A stretch of DNA of 64,000 nt from Pusillimonas sp. UBA3987 (GCA_002384935.1 DGCD01000017.1:1-64000), one strand, 5' to 3'; positions 54,657-63,733 are shown, counted from the stretch's first letter. Notes: generated by a model from the letters alone, not told the origin. Made by a program: numbers and translations.

Positions 54657-54949
54657 CCGCACTGCATCAAAGCCTGCTGCATACAACACACAGACCTGCG
54701 GCAGGCCACAACGCGTATGCCAGATCGCTGAGCTGCCATACGGAATGTTTTCATGACATTGTGGCCCAGGAAATCAGTAAGCAAAATCAGTAAATCGATG
54801 CCTGAAGGCAATTGAAGATTTTTCTTCTGATGGGCAGGATCCCGACCGCTGATATGTCGGTGAATCGAAATATTATGCCCCTTCAACAGATCAGGAATGT
54901 TGCCCAGGCGATCGGCACCCACAATTACCGCATTTACAAATGTCGTCAT
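54599..54949 (-). CDS. DUF2325 family protein, Fur-box-associated
   Basis: A 116-residue protein: AVIVGADRLGNIPDLLKGH, then an ILLTDFLGHNVMK stretch and VVACRRSVCCMQQALMQCG with conserved cysteines, all typical of DUF2325, a small family of unknown role. CGGGAG lies six bases before ATG 54949, supporting the start. The upstream 40 bases hold a Fur-like palindrome overlapping a strong promoter, so its expression is probably iron-controlled. The Cys pattern suggests metal binding, which is inference. Its 3' end overlaps the NlpC/P60 gene. Confidence 0.75.
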   Translation of the reverse strand: MTTFVNAVIVGADRLGNIPDLLKGHNISIHRHISGRDPAHQKKNLQLPSGIDLLILLTDFLGHNVMKTFRMAAQRSGIRVVACRRSVCCMQQALMQCGYCSEAERRVSAPSRRAPL

Positions 54950-54976
54950 GATGACTCCCGTTGTCTAAGAATTAAG

Positions 54977-55009
54977 ACAAACGATAATCATTCTTATTTG
55001 TATTGTCAA
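54977..55009 (-). promoter_or_regulatory. Fur-box-like operator overlapping a TTGACA promoter (DUF2325 gene)
   Basis: On the minus strand, -35 TTGACA (55009-55004) and -10 TATCGT (54986-54981) are 17 bases apart. The plus-strand stretch GATAATCATT within 54977-54995 matches the 19-bp Fur consensus at 13 of 19 positions, 11 of 13 in its right part, and covers the -10. This predicts repression by Fur with iron. Confidence 0.6.
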
Positions 55010-55065
55010 TACATATTGACATCATATCGACTTCGGCAACAACGCAGCACGATAGTTAATGTTAA

Positions 55066-56016
55066 TTAATCGGGTGACGGTACTTTTTCCAATGCCTGTT
55101 GCACCACTTCGCGCGTCAGTTCGGGCGCCATCATTTCCAGCAAGGCGTACACATAATCGCGCAAGAATACGCCCTGCTTCATAGCCACGCGAGTTACATG
55201 GGTACCGAACAAATGCCCAACGGGAATCCCCACCAGGCCTTTGTCACGGCGCGGATCGTAGGCGATCCCCGCAATAATGCCAATCCCCAGGCCCACGTCG
55301 ACATAGGTTTTAATGACGTCAGCGTCGATGGCCTCCAGGACAATATCGGGGGTGATATTGCGCGACTCGAATACTTCGTCAATGACCCGGCGCCCCGAAA
55401 ACTGACGATCGTACGTGACGATTGGATATTGAGCCATTTGCTCAAGCGTTAAATTGCGCGCCTGTGACGAAGTCAGCTCTGTCAACGGGTGGTCTGGCTT
55501 GACCACAACCACGTGCTCCCATGAAACAACTGGCAAAGCCACAAGACCCGGCGTATGTGCCAGCGATTCAGTCGCAATGGCCAGGTCAGCCTGCTCGTGC
55601 AGTACCATTTGCGCCAGGGTGGGCGGGTTTCCTTCTGCCAGCGACATTCTGACCTTGGGGAAACGGGCGCGAAACGCCGGAATAACCTTTGGCAGCAGAT
55701 AACGTGCCTGGGCATGGGTGCAGCCAATCACCAGCCCGCCTTCGTCTTTTTGGGCGAACTCGTCACTTACTTTTTTCAGGTTATCCACTTCCCGCATAAT
55801 ACGCTCGATAACCTGAGCCACGACGGCACCCGGCTTTGTCAGGCCTTTTATGCGCTTTCCATGACGTTCAAATATTTTGACGCCCAACTCTTCCTCGAAC
55901 TCGATAATCGATTTCGACACCCCTGGTTGAGAAGTATACAAAGAGCGCGCAGCTTCTGTCAGGTTATAGTTGCGCCGTATGGTTTCTCGCACGAAGCGAA
56001 ACTGTTGAAGATTCAT
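55066..56016 (-). CDS. cysB: CysB-type LysR regulator
   Basis: A 316-residue LysR-family regulator. It opens MNLQQFRFVRETIRRNYNL with the helix-turn-helix (LTEAARSLYTSQPGVSKSI), then an effector domain: GCTHAQARYLLPKVIPAF, PIVTYDRQFSGRRVID and AIDADVIKTYVDVGLGIGI, all close to CysB/Cbl. CysB activates sulfur-assimilation genes with N-acetylserine as inducer. The target genes are not in this window. It is followed by the 115-bp gap carrying the DUF2325 promoter. Confidence 0.92.
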   Translation of the reverse strand: MNLQQFRFVRETIRRNYNLTEAARSLYTSQPGVSKSIIEFEEELGVKIFERHGKRIKGLTKPGAVVAQVIERIMREVDNLKKVSDEFAQKDEGGLVIGCTHAQARYLLPKVIPAFRARFPKVRMSLAEGNPPTLAQMVLHEQADLAIATESLAHTPGLVALPVVSWEHVVVVKPDHPLTELTSSQARNLTLEQMAQYPIVTYDRQFSGRRVIDEVFESRNITPDIVLEAIDADVIKTYVDVGLGIGIIAGIAYDPRRDKGLVGIPVGHLFGTHVTRVAMKQGVFLRDYVYALLEMMAPELTREVVQQALEKVPSPD

Positions 56017-56107
56017 TTTTTACCCCGTATAGGGGTAAAATTATACGTAATATAGAAACAAACTCAAATAATATTCAGTAATATGTCTATATTAAAAAGC
56101 AGATTAG

Positions 56108-57217
56108 TCAAGAGGCAGGTTTGGGGGATTTGGGCGGTCGGATACGTAGCTTGCGCCACATCATGAACACCATCAAAGCAAGAAAGATGGCGTGAACCAG
56201 CCAGATGCCCAGATAAAAATTCAGTTGTCCTGTACCGATCCAGCCACGCGACAGATTAATCAGGTTCATGTACAACAGCCCCACCAGGCCCGCGATCAAA
56301 ACGTCTCCGGACCGCCCCAGGCGCGGGTTCACAGCGCCCAGTGGAATGGCCAGTAACGCCAGGTTCAGCGCAGCAAGCGGCAAAGCGAGCCGCCACATCA
56401 TCTGGGAATCGGCGTTATCGTTATTATCGTTGAACAACTGTTGTGTTGGACGCGCTTTTATCTGACTCTCGGCCTGGGCTCGTAACGCCTCCGGTGTTGT
56501 ATCGCCCTCTCCCTCCAGACGAAACCCATAGCGCTGGAAATCAAGCAGGCGAAACTCAGTTTGACCTGGCTTCAAATCGTAGCGGTGCCCTTGCGAAAGA
56601 ACCAGGAAGCGGTCTCCATTGTCCTGGGTTTCAACCCGCGCACTGTTGGCGGTTACAACACTGAGCCAGCCTTCGTCGTTGATCCGGGCCACAACCTTGC
56701 CCAGCTCATCCCCCTCATTCACAGGATCTTCAGCAAAAAACACCCGGGCGCCATTTTCGGTTTCAATAAACTGTCCGGCCGTCACCTTGGACAAATCTGA
56801 CCTTTGTTCATAGCGCTGACGGTACTCGGCAATTTGCCGATAGGCCCAAGGCGAGGCGAACAATGTCAAGAATGCGATCAGCATCGCCGCCGGCACTGCA
56901 AGACGCATAACCGGGCCAATCCAGTCTTTCAACGACAGGCCACTGGCAAACCATACGACCATTTCCGACTCGCGAAAATTACGTGTTACGGTGGTAAGCA
57001 CGGCAATGAACAATGACACCGACAAAATAACCGGCAACGCGGTAATACTTGAAAAGGTAGCCAGGCCGAACACGACGTCGGCACCAATACTGCCGCCTGC
57101 CGCATCGCCAAGCAGCCGAACAAGCAGGACACTGAGCCAAACCACCAATAGCGTGGAAAAAACCACACCGGCATGACTCATGATTTCGGAGACGACAGAT
57201 CGTTTGAATAGAGACAT
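56108..57217 (-). CDS. lptF: LPS export permease LptF
   Basis: A protein of 369 residues with six hydrophobic segments and a large periplasmic beta-jellyroll between TM3 and TM4. It begins MSLFKRSVVSEIMSHAG and ends near RIRPPKSPKPAS; WYASGLSLKDWIGP-like and LFASPWAYRQIAEYRQR parts are typical. It works with LptB and LptG to power LPS transport. The start is ATG 57217; TTG 57223 is in frame. It diverges from pepA, as in other Proteobacteria; lptG is not next to it in this window. Confidence 0.9.
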   Translation of the reverse strand: MSLFKRSVVSEIMSHAGVVFSTLLVVWLSVLLVRLLGDAAGGSIGADVVFGLATFSSITALPVILSVSLFIAVLTTVTRNFRESEMVVWFASGLSLKDWIGPVMRLAVPAAMLIAFLTLFASPWAYRQIAEYRQRYEQRSDLSKVTAGQFIETENGARVFFAEDPVNEGDELGKVVARINDEGWLSVVTANSARVETQDNGDRFLVLSQGHRYDLKPGQTEFRLLDFQRYGFRLEGEGDTTPEALRAQAESQIKARPTQQLFNDNNDNADSQMMWRLALPLAALNLALLAIPLGAVNPRLGRSGDVLIAGLVGLLYMNLINLSRGWIGTGQLNFYLGIWLVHAIFLALMVFMMWRKLRIRPPKSPKPAS

Positions 57218-57273
57218 AAACAAAAATGCGAGATAATCAACAACATTCGGCCGATTAACTACGGAAAGCTTAT

Positions 57274-58779
57274 ATGGAATTCAGCACACAAACCAACGCA
57301 GCGCCCCACCAAATTAAAACCGCGGCACTGGCTGTCGGCATTTTTGCCGAAGGCCAGCTCACACAACCTGCTCAACTGCTCGACCAGGCATGCAACGGTG
57401 CGTTATCACGTATTGCTAAAAGCGAATTTCCCGGCAAAGCCGGTACCCAAACCCTGCTTAGAAACCTGGACGGCGTTGCCGCCGAGCGGGTTATTTTAAT
57501 CGGGTTGGGCAAACAAGACAGCTACAACAGCAAAATTCATGCAAATGCCGAACTGGCCTTCGCAAAGTACTGCGTACAGGCGCAGGTTGCAGAAGGTGTC
57601 TCCACGCTTGCAAGCCTCGACTGCCAAGACGCCAGCATTCGGCAGCGCAGCCAAATTGCCGCAACTGCGGCAAGCCAGGCAACCTATCAGTATGATGCCA
57701 CACTGGGCAAGGAAAACCGCAGCAAGCCCGTCAAATTAAAGAAAATAGCACAATGGGTCAGCCGCAGCGATGCGGCCCAGGCCAAGCTTGGGCTGCGTGC
57801 CGGCCAGGCAATCGGCAACGGCATGCAGCTTACCCGCCTGCTTGGCGATCTTCCAGGCAACGTCTGCACACCCACTTACCTTGGGCAAACCGCGAAAAAA
57901 CTGGCAAAAGAATTCAACACCCTCAAGGCCGAGGTCCTGGGACTCAAGCAAATCCAGAACCTGAAAATGAATGCGTTTCTTTCTGTTGCCAAAGGTTCGG
58001 ATGAACCGCCGGCGTTCATTGTGCTCAAGTACACACCGGCTGCCGAAAAAGCAAAGTCGTCACGTGGCAAGAAACCTTATGTACTTGTCGGCAAGGGCAT
58101 TACCTTCGACTCTGGCGGGATATCAATCAAGCCAGGCGCCAACATGGATGAAATGAAATACGACATGTGCGGTGCGGCAAGCGTATTGGGCGCCATGCGC
58201 GCCGTTGCCGAGCTGGAATTGAATCAGTCCGTTATCGGCGTAATTCCGGCTTGCGAAAACCTGCCCAGCGGCCGTGCCAACAAACCAGGTGATGTCATCA
58301 CCAGCATGTCCGGCCAAACAATCGAAATTCTGAACACCGACGCCGAAGGTCGTCTGGTGCTGTGCGATGCGCTCACCTACGTTCAGCGATTCAAACCTCA
58401 GGCGGTTATCGACATTGCGACGCTAACCGGGGCATGCGTAGTCGCGCTGGGCCATGTCAACACCGGTCTTTTCTCACCGAATGACGAACTGGCCACGCAA
58501 CTGCAAGCCGCCGGGCGGCAAACCAATGATCCGGCCTGGCGCTTGCCGCTTGATGATGCCTATCAGGAACAATTGCGGTCCAATTTTGCCGATATGGCCA
58601 ATATCGGCGGACCACCCGCGGGGTCGGTTACCGCGGCCTGCTTTTTGTCGCGTTACACCAAGGAATACGACTGGGCCCACCTCGACATTGCCGGCACGGC
58701 ATGGCGCAGCGGCAAAGACAAGGGCGCTTCCGGACGTCCCGTTCCCCTGCTCATTCAATACCTGATGAATCAGAATTGA
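57274..58779 (+). CDS. pepA: Leucyl aminopeptidase (M17)
   Basis: A 501-residue hexameric metallo-exopeptidase. The catalytic region has LVGKGITFDSGG, KPGANMDEMKYDMCGAA and the NTDAEGRLVL signature. PepA also binds DNA in some bacteria. Divergent from lptF; downstream holC gives the known pepA-holC order. Confidence 0.96.
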   Translation: MEFSTQTNAAPHQIKTAALAVGIFAEGQLTQPAQLLDQACNGALSRIAKSEFPGKAGTQTLLRNLDGVAAERVILIGLGKQDSYNSKIHANAELAFAKYCVQAQVAEGVSTLASLDCQDASIRQRSQIAATAASQATYQYDATLGKENRSKPVKLKKIAQWVSRSDAAQAKLGLRAGQAIGNGMQLTRLLGDLPGNVCTPTYLGQTAKKLAKEFNTLKAEVLGLKQIQNLKMNAFLSVAKGSDEPPAFIVLKYTPAAEKAKSSRGKKPYVLVGKGITFDSGGISIKPGANMDEMKYDMCGAASVLGAMRAVAELELNQSVIGVIPACENLPSGRANKPGDVITSMSGQTIEILNTDAEGRLVLCDALTYVQRFKPQAVIDIATLTGACVVALGHVNTGLFSPNDELATQLQAAGRQTNDPAWRLPLDDAYQEQLRSNFADMANIGGPPAGSVTAACFLSRYTKEYDWAHLDIAGTAWRSGKDKGASGRPVPLLIQYLMNQN

Positions 58780-58784
58780 GTGTA

Positions 58785-59237
58785 ATGGCACGAGTCGACT
58801 TTGCATTCGGTGCTGAAGATCGCTTGCGAACCACCTGCGAGGTGATTCGCAAGCATTACCAGCAGCAACACCCTTTACTTGTTTACTGCAGTCAAACAGA
58901 ACTGCTGGACCGGTTCGACCAGTTTCTATGGTCGTTTAAACCCGAGGCGTTTATTCCGCATGTCGACGCCGACGATCCGCTGGCTTCAAGCACGCCGGTA
59001 TTGTTGACAAGCAGGCCGCCTGAACCCGCCATGCACGCCCAATCCGACACCCAGCCGGTATGGCTGCTCAACCTGGATACCGCCTGCCCCCCCAACGCAA
59101 ATCAATTCAACCGTATTCTTGAAATAGTGAGTCTGCAGCCCGAAGACATCGAGCCTGCACGGCAACGTTGGCTCCATTACAAAACCGACGGGCACGACCT
59201 GCATGCTCATGACCTTTCGGCACGCAAATCCACTTGA
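58785..59237 (+). CDS. holC: DNA polymerase III subunit chi
   Basis: A 150-residue accessory subunit that links the clamp loader to SSB. It begins MARVDFAFGAEDRLRTTCEV; HPLLVYCSQTELLDRFDQFL and FIPHVDADDPLASSTPVLL are usual for HolC. The start is ATG 58785, just after the pepA stop; a longer frame overlapping pepA is not credible. The pepA-holC order supports the call. Confidence 0.9.
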   Translation: MARVDFAFGAEDRLRTTCEVIRKHYQQQHPLLVYCSQTELLDRFDQFLWSFKPEAFIPHVDADDPLASSTPVLLTSRPPEPAMHAQSDTQPVWLLNLDTACPPNANQFNRILEIVSLQPEDIEPARQRWLHYKTDGHDLHAHDLSARKST

Positions 59238-59262
59238 TGTTCAGCAAGGTGTAAGTTAAGCT
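59234..59262 (+). promoter_or_regulatory. Possible promoter of the BI-1-like gene
   Basis: TTGATG (59234-59239) and TAAGCT (59257-59262) are separated by 17 bases, each matching four or more consensus positions. It lies just after the holC stop, about 90 bases before the next ATG. Confidence 0.4.
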
Positions 59263-59355
59263 TTCAACTAGGAACTCCGTGCGTATCTGCAGGTCATATG
59301 CACTGAGGTCAAACGTTTTTTGTACGATCACGATACTCAATTAAAAGGATTCACT

Positions 59356-60066
59356 ATGAGCGACTCCCGTCAACCCTCTTTCCCCGGCCGGGAAACCTAT
59401 GGTGCGGCCTCCCAGGAGGTTGTGCGTAATCGCGTCCTGCGCAACACTTACTGGCTGCTTGCGTTGTCCTTGATTCCAACGGTTTTGGGCGCCTGGATGG
59501 GCGTTGCCACCGGTATCAACTCGGCTATGGCATCCAGCCCCGGCATGAGCCTTATCTTGTTCTTTGTCGGTGCGTTTGGCCTGATGTACCTGGTTGAGAA
59601 GAACAAAAACAGCAGCCTGGGCGTTGCGTTTCTGCTTGCCTTTACCTTTTTCATGGGCCTGATGCTGTCCCGGCTTATCGGGTTTATACTGGGCATGGGT
59701 AACGGCACCCAGTTGATCATGATGGCTTTCGGCGGAACCGCAGTTGTCTTCGGCGCAATGGCCAGTATCGCCACCACCACAAAGCGCGATTTCACTCACC
59801 TGCAAAAATTCCTGTTCATTGGTGTCATCCTTCTGATCGTGGCAGCGGTCGCGAATGTGTTCCTGCAGTTGCCTGCCCTGATGCTGACCATTTCCGTCAT
59901 CGCCATCGGGCTGTTCTCGGTACTGCTGCTGGTCGACTTGCAACGCATTGTGAACGGGGGCGAAACCAATTACGTCTCGGCCACCATGGCGGTTTATCTC
60001 GATCTGTACAACATCTTCGCCAATTTGCTGATGCTATTGGGCATTTTCGGCGGCGACGGCGATTAA
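59356..60066 (+). CDS. BAX-inhibitor-1/YccA-like membrane protein
   Basis: A 236-residue protein with seven hydrophobic segments. It starts MSDSRQPSFPGRETYG, with NTYWLLALSLIPTVLGAWM for TM1, GFILGMGNGTQLIMMAFGGT in the middle and LYLDLYNIFANLLMLLGIFG-like end (YLDLYNIFANLL). The family includes YccA, an inhibitor of the FtsH protease, and calcium-leak BI-1 proteins. The start is ATG 59356 with AAAGGA upstream. Its stop overlaps the PIN gene end by 33 bases, and its terminator hairpin lies inside the PIN coding sequence. Confidence 0.88.
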   Translation: MSDSRQPSFPGRETYGAASQEVVRNRVLRNTYWLLALSLIPTVLGAWMGVATGINSAMASSPGMSLILFFVGAFGLMYLVEKNKNSSLGVAFLLAFTFFMGLMLSRLIGFILGMGNGTQLIMMAFGGTAVVFGAMASIATTTKRDFTHLQKFLFIGVILLIVAAVANVFLQLPALMLTISVIAIGLFSVLLLVDLQRIVNGGETNYVSATMAVYLDLYNIFANLLMLLGIFGGDGD

Positions 60067-60627
60067 GCGGTTCAAACGAAACAAGCGTTCCCGCTTCAAC
60101 ATCCCTATCAACGGCTCGTCATAGCGACGAGCCGTTTTTTCTTGGCCCAACAGCTCAGCCAATGCTTCAAGCACGAGTTCGGCATGATATTCAAAGCATG
60201 ATGACAGGAACGCATCGGGTTCCCAGCGCTGGATATCCAGACGACGCAATTCACTGCGATTGAAGTCCTTTGTATTTCGGGTCAGGATCCCTACTGGAGA
60301 GCCGGCATAGCGTTCCTGAACGGCACAGGCTACCGCAATCACATGCCAATCTTTTGGATCGCTGTATTTCAAGCCTGCCTTGTAGGCCGATACGTCCCCC
60401 TGGTCCGCGTCGGGAAAACCGGCCTGCAATGCCTCCCATTGGTCATGAATATGATCGCTTGGCACCGCCCAGAGACGTTCAGCCGTACGACGCCACTCAT
60501 CGCCAATGACCGGGCTCCATGCGGGGCTGAAAACGTCTTGCTCTGCCAGACGCAACAAGACATGACGCAGGACATTGGAAATGAGTACGCACGTGTCCAA
60601 CACAACAAAGGGGGGCAGCGTCGTCAT
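60034..60627 (-). CDS. PIN-domain protein
   Basis: A 197-residue PIN-fold protein: VVLDTCVLISNVLRH (first acidic residue), a Glu in IGDEWRRT, and DPKDWHVIAVA with a pair of later acids in GILTRNTKDF. These match nuclease-type PIN metal residues; stand-alone PIN proteins are often RNases, commonly VapC-like toxins, but no antitoxin gene is adjacent. Its ATG shares a base with the recO stop (TGATG), so it belongs to the lepB-rnc-era-recO transcript. The C terminus overlaps the BI-1-like gene and covers that gene's terminator. Confidence 0.8.
   Translation of the reverse strand: MTTLPPFVVLDTCVLISNVLRHVLLRLAEQDVFSPAWSPVIGDEWRRTAERLWAVPSDHIHDQWEALQAGFPDADQGDVSAYKAGLKYSDPKDWHVIAVACAVQERYAGSPVGILTRNTKDFNRSELRRLDIQRWEPDAFLSSCFEYHAELVLEALAELLGQEKTARRYDEPLIGMLKRERLFRLNRLIAVAAENAQ
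60111..60140 (+). terminator. Intrinsic terminator of the BI-1-like gene, inside the PIN gene
   Basis: The stem ACGGCTCGTC/GACGAGCCGT with loop ATAGC ends in six T on the plus strand. It lies 45 bases after the BI-1-like stop and within the antisense PIN coding sequence, which reads through it without a stop. Confidence 0.85.
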
Positions 60628-61214
60628 CAGAGCCGCTGCAAGGCCATCAAAACCGCGCGCGTACGCAACGGGCGCCCAACCAGCAAGGTATCAATGCGCT
60701 CACGAAAACTGCGGCGCAGTTGCGGCTCGAGGGCCGGATCATCGAAATCGGGGGGCTCCATATCCAGGCCATAACCGGTTTCATGCAACAGTACCCATTC
60801 AAACCGGCGCAATGCCGACGCAGCTCCCGCTCCGGCGGCCAGCTGTATCAGCGCATCATCATAGGCTTCGAACAGCGTGGGGTGGGGGTCCTCGCGAGGC
60901 AGAAGGTATAGCAACAATTCGTTCATATACCAGGCCGACATCAGCGCGCGGCCTGACAGCGGCCTAAGGCCGGCATTATCGGCGCGCGTCAGGGTCTTGA
61001 CTTCGCCTGCTCCCGACCACGACAACAGCAATGGTTGAAATCCGGCCAATATCGTTCGCAGGGATGAATACGGCCGTTTCGCCCCTTTCGCAACCAAAGC
61101 TACAATGCCATGATCACGCGAAAAAACCTGGATCAACAGTGATGTTTCACGCCAGGGAACGGAGTGAAGCATATAAGCAAAACTATGTGTAACCCGTACA
61201 ACCCGTTTACTCAT
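60627..61214 (-). CDS. recO: RecO DNA repair protein, probably with internal deletion
   Basis: A 195-residue protein recognised as RecO: RVTHSFAYMLHSVPWRETS at the start, an OB-fold (RDHGIVALVAKGAKR), and the helical core with SAWYMNELLLYLLPREDPH and FEWVLLHETGYGLD at residues 138-151. RecO loads RecA with RecR. It is short: usual members are about 240-260 residues, and the block expected between LLHETGYGLD and the C-terminal DF(D/S)DP region is missing, about 45-50 residues. The C-terminal end (DFDDPALEPQLRR and TRAVLMALQRL) remains. The loss may be in-frame and functional or inactivating. It overlaps era by eight bases and the PIN gene by one. Confidence 0.8.
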   Translation of the reverse strand: MSKRVVRVTHSFAYMLHSVPWRETSLLIQVFSRDHGIVALVAKGAKRPYSSLRTILAGFQPLLLSWSGAGEVKTLTRADNAGLRPLSGRALMSAWYMNELLLYLLPREDPHPTLFEAYDDALIQLAAGAGAASALRRFEWVLLHETGYGLDMEPPDFDDPALEPQLRRSFRERIDTLLVGRPLRTRAVLMALQRL

Positions 61215-62094
61215 ATCCTAAATCGCGCAGTGACGATTCTCGCGCCGACCACCCTTTACGGACCTTCACATAAACCTCAAGATGCACTGGCTTTTCAAGC
61301 AGCTTCTCGATATCCTGACGCGCTTCAGTTGCGATACGTTTCATATGCATGCCTTGGGCGCCCAATAAAATCGGACGATGCGTCTCACGCTCAACCACAA
61401 TACATGCTGCAATTCGCGCACCGCGCTCATGCTCTTCCCATTGTTCAATCACAACGGTACACGCATAGGGCAATTCGTCGCCAACCAGTCGGAAAACCTT
61501 TTCCCTGATCAACTCGGCCACAATGAAACGCATCGGACGGTCAGTTAACGTATCGGCTTCGAACATGGGTTCGCCTTCAGGCAACCGCGCGGCTATTTCA
61601 TCAAGAAGCACATTCAGTTGCGTATCCTTGACCGCACTAACCGGCACCACGGCTGCATAAGCATGCTTTACCATCAAGTCGTTCACAAATCCGAATAGAC
61701 TGTTCTTGTCTTTCAATTGATCGACTTTGCTCAGGACAAGAATCGTTTTCTCGGAAACGGGCAGCAACGGCAACAGTTCCTCGTCTCCCTTAGACCACTT
61801 GCCGGCTTCAACAACATGCAGCACGACGTCGACGTCGGCCAATGCCTGCGTGACGACGCGATTCATCATCCGATTCATCGTGCCGCCATGCCGGGTCTGG
61901 AACCCCGGCGTGTCGATAAAGACAAACTGTTCATGCTCACGGGTCAGCACCCCGTTAATCCGGTGCCGTGTCGTTTGGGCCTTGCGCGACACAATCGATA
62001 TCTTGGAACCAATCAACGCATTGGTTAGCGTCGATTTACCCACATTGGGACGCCCCACTACCGCAACAAAACCACACCGAAAGACTGAAGTCAT
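61207..62094 (-). CDS. era: GTPase Era
   Basis: A 295-residue GTPase in 30S ribosome maturation. The G1 loop is GRPNVGKSTL, G3 is DTPGF and G4 is SKVDQ; a C-terminal KH domain ends with EVYVKVRKGWSARESSL. It is typical in length. The stop overlaps the rnc-to-era junction by four bases (shared ATGA with rnc upstream) and recO by eight downstream. Confidence 0.96.
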   Translation of the reverse strand: MTSVFRCGFVAVVGRPNVGKSTLTNALIGSKISIVSRKAQTTRHRINGVLTREHEQFVFIDTPGFQTRHGGTMNRMMNRVVTQALADVDVVLHVVEAGKWSKGDEELLPLLPVSEKTILVLSKVDQLKDKNSLFGFVNDLMVKHAYAAVVPVSAVKDTQLNVLLDEIAARLPEGEPMFEADTLTDRPMRFIVAELIREKVFRLVGDELPYACTVVIEQWEEHERGARIAACIVVERETHRPILLGAQGMHMKRIATEARQDIEKLLEKPVHLEVYVKVRKGWSARESSLRDLGYE

Positions 62095-62846
62095 TTATTT
62101 TCCTGGGATACGGCAACCGGCAGCGTCAATTGCGCATTCTTTCGTGCACGCGCACGCCCGCTTTTTGCCGGTGCCATTTGCTGAATTGAAGCAATTACCT
62201 GGGTAGCAGCCAGTTGCTCCGCCGCCCGGCGGCTGGAGCCAGACGCCATGACTTTAATATCGAGCTTGGGTACCGAACACTCAACATCGAACATCTGATT
62301 ATGTGCCGCGCCATGCGTACCAACAACGGTATATTGAGGCAGTTCCAGCTTGCGGCCCTGAAGCAACTCCTGCAAAAGTGTTTTGGGGTCCTTGCCCAGG
62401 GTTTTGGGATCGACATTCTCCAGCATGGGGGCATATAAATCGCCAATAACCTTGCGCGCTGCATCAAAACCCTGGTCGAGGAAAACCGCGCCAAAAACCG
62501 CTTCGAGTGCGTCAGCCAAAATGGACGGGCGTCGAAAGCCACCGCTTTTCAATTCGCCCTCGCCCAACCGGAGAAAATTCGACAATTGAAGCCTCTGGGC
62601 GATTTCCGCCAATGAGGCCTGTTTCACCAGGTTCGCACGCAATCGGGACAAATCCCCTTCATCGACCTTTGGGAACTGGTTAAACAATAAGGATGCCACG
62701 ACAAAATTCAGTATGGCGTCGCCCAGGAACTCAAACCGCTCATTGTGACGGGCGTTATGGCTTCGATGCGTTAATGCTTGTTCAAGCAATAATGGGTCGG
62801 AAAAGGTATAACCCAGCGCTTTCTCAAGATTTGCAAGCTTTTCCAT
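62091..62846 (-). CDS. rnc: Ribonuclease III
   Basis: A 251-residue double-strand RNA endonuclease for rRNA and mRNA processing. The catalytic signature is RFEFLGDAIL with the acidic residues, then ADALEAVFGAVFLDQG, and a C-terminal double-stranded-RNA-binding domain with a short basic tail (KSGRARARKN). It overlaps lepB by one base and era by four. Confidence 0.96.
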   Translation of the reverse strand: MEKLANLEKALGYTFSDPLLLEQALTHRSHNARHNERFEFLGDAILNFVVASLLFNQFPKVDEGDLSRLRANLVKQASLAEIAQRLQLSNFLRLGEGELKSGGFRRPSILADALEAVFGAVFLDQGFDAARKVIGDLYAPMLENVDPKTLGKDPKTLLQELLQGRKLELPQYTVVGTHGAAHNQMFDVECSVPKLDIKVMASGSSRRAAEQLAATQVIASIQQMAPAKSGRARARKNAQLTLPVAVSQENK

Positions 62847-63733
62847 TAGTTAAACCGACCTATTCGACCCAAGTCACCGAAATTCATCCATACAAAGAAC
62901 GCACGGCCCACAATATTTTCGTCGGGCACGAACCCCCAATAACGGCTATCGAGACTGTTGTCGCGATTATCACCCATGACAAAATAATGTCCTTCCGGCA
63001 CCAGGCACCGGACACCACCTGAAAAATAATTACAATTTTCCCTGTAGGGGTAGTCGGTAATGGGCATGAAATCCTGACGCCGCTGACGATCCAGCAAAAT
63101 TCGATGCTGGTTTGTCCCGAACGTTTCAATGAATTCGCTGACATACGTCGAGCGATCCGGCTCATAAAAGTCGCCGGCACGCTCGAGCGGCACCTCCTTG
63201 CCATTCAGGTAAAGCGCCTTATTGCGATAGAGCACCTCATCACCGGGTACACCGACCACGCGCTTGATATAGTCTACATCGGTATCCACAGGATAACGAA
63301 ATACAATCACATCTCCCCGTTCAGGGTTTCCCACAGGAACCACTTTACGATCAATAACGGGCAAGCGAATACCGTAGTCAAACTTATTAACCAGGATTAA
63401 ATCGCCATTTTGTAAAGTGGGCAACATTGAGCCTGAGGGTATGCGAAATGGTTCAACAATAAAGGAACGCAACACAAAAACGAAAAGAATCACTGGAAAG
63501 AAACTAACGCAGTACTCGATAAACCAGGGCACTTTATGCGCTTTTTCATACGCTTCGCGCCTTAGTTTTGCGGCTTCAACCGACCCCACTCCCGCAGGGG
63601 CGGCATCATACCGCGCCATTTCCGCAGCAGCACGTTTACGCCTGCGAGACCGCAGGAAGAAATAGTCGAGAGACCAGACAATACCGGTAACGACCAGCAA
63701 AACAAATAAAATCAGCGCGAAATCCCAACTCAT
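62846..63733 (-). CDS. lepB: Signal peptidase I
   Basis: A 295-residue inner-membrane serine protease removing signal peptides. Two N-terminal membrane segments (about 5-25 and 70-90), the catalytic Ser in FRIPSGSMLPTL, the Lys box YIKRVVGVPGDEV, and PEGHYFVMGDNRDNSLDSRYWG match box C-E. Its stop shares one base with rnc; lepA lies 33 bases upstream. Confidence 0.95.
   Translation of the reverse strand: MSWDFALILFVLLVVTGIVWSLDYFFLRSRRRKRAAAEMARYDAAPAGVGSVEAAKLRREAYEKAHKVPWFIEYCVSFFPVILFVFVLRSFIVEPFRIPSGSMLPTLQNGDLILVNKFDYGIRLPVIDRKVVPVGNPERGDVIVFRYPVDTDVDYIKRVVGVPGDEVLYRNKALYLNGKEVPLERAGDFYEPDRSTYVSEFIETFGTNQHRILLDRQRRQDFMPITDYPYRENCNYFSGGVRCLVPEGHYFVMGDNRDNSLDSRYWGFVPDENIVGRAFFVWMNFGDLGRIGRFN

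Noticed and set aside
58701..58784. Upstream extension of holC into pepA
   Set aside because: The first 28 codons lie in the pepA frame-shifted end; HolC homology starts at 58785.
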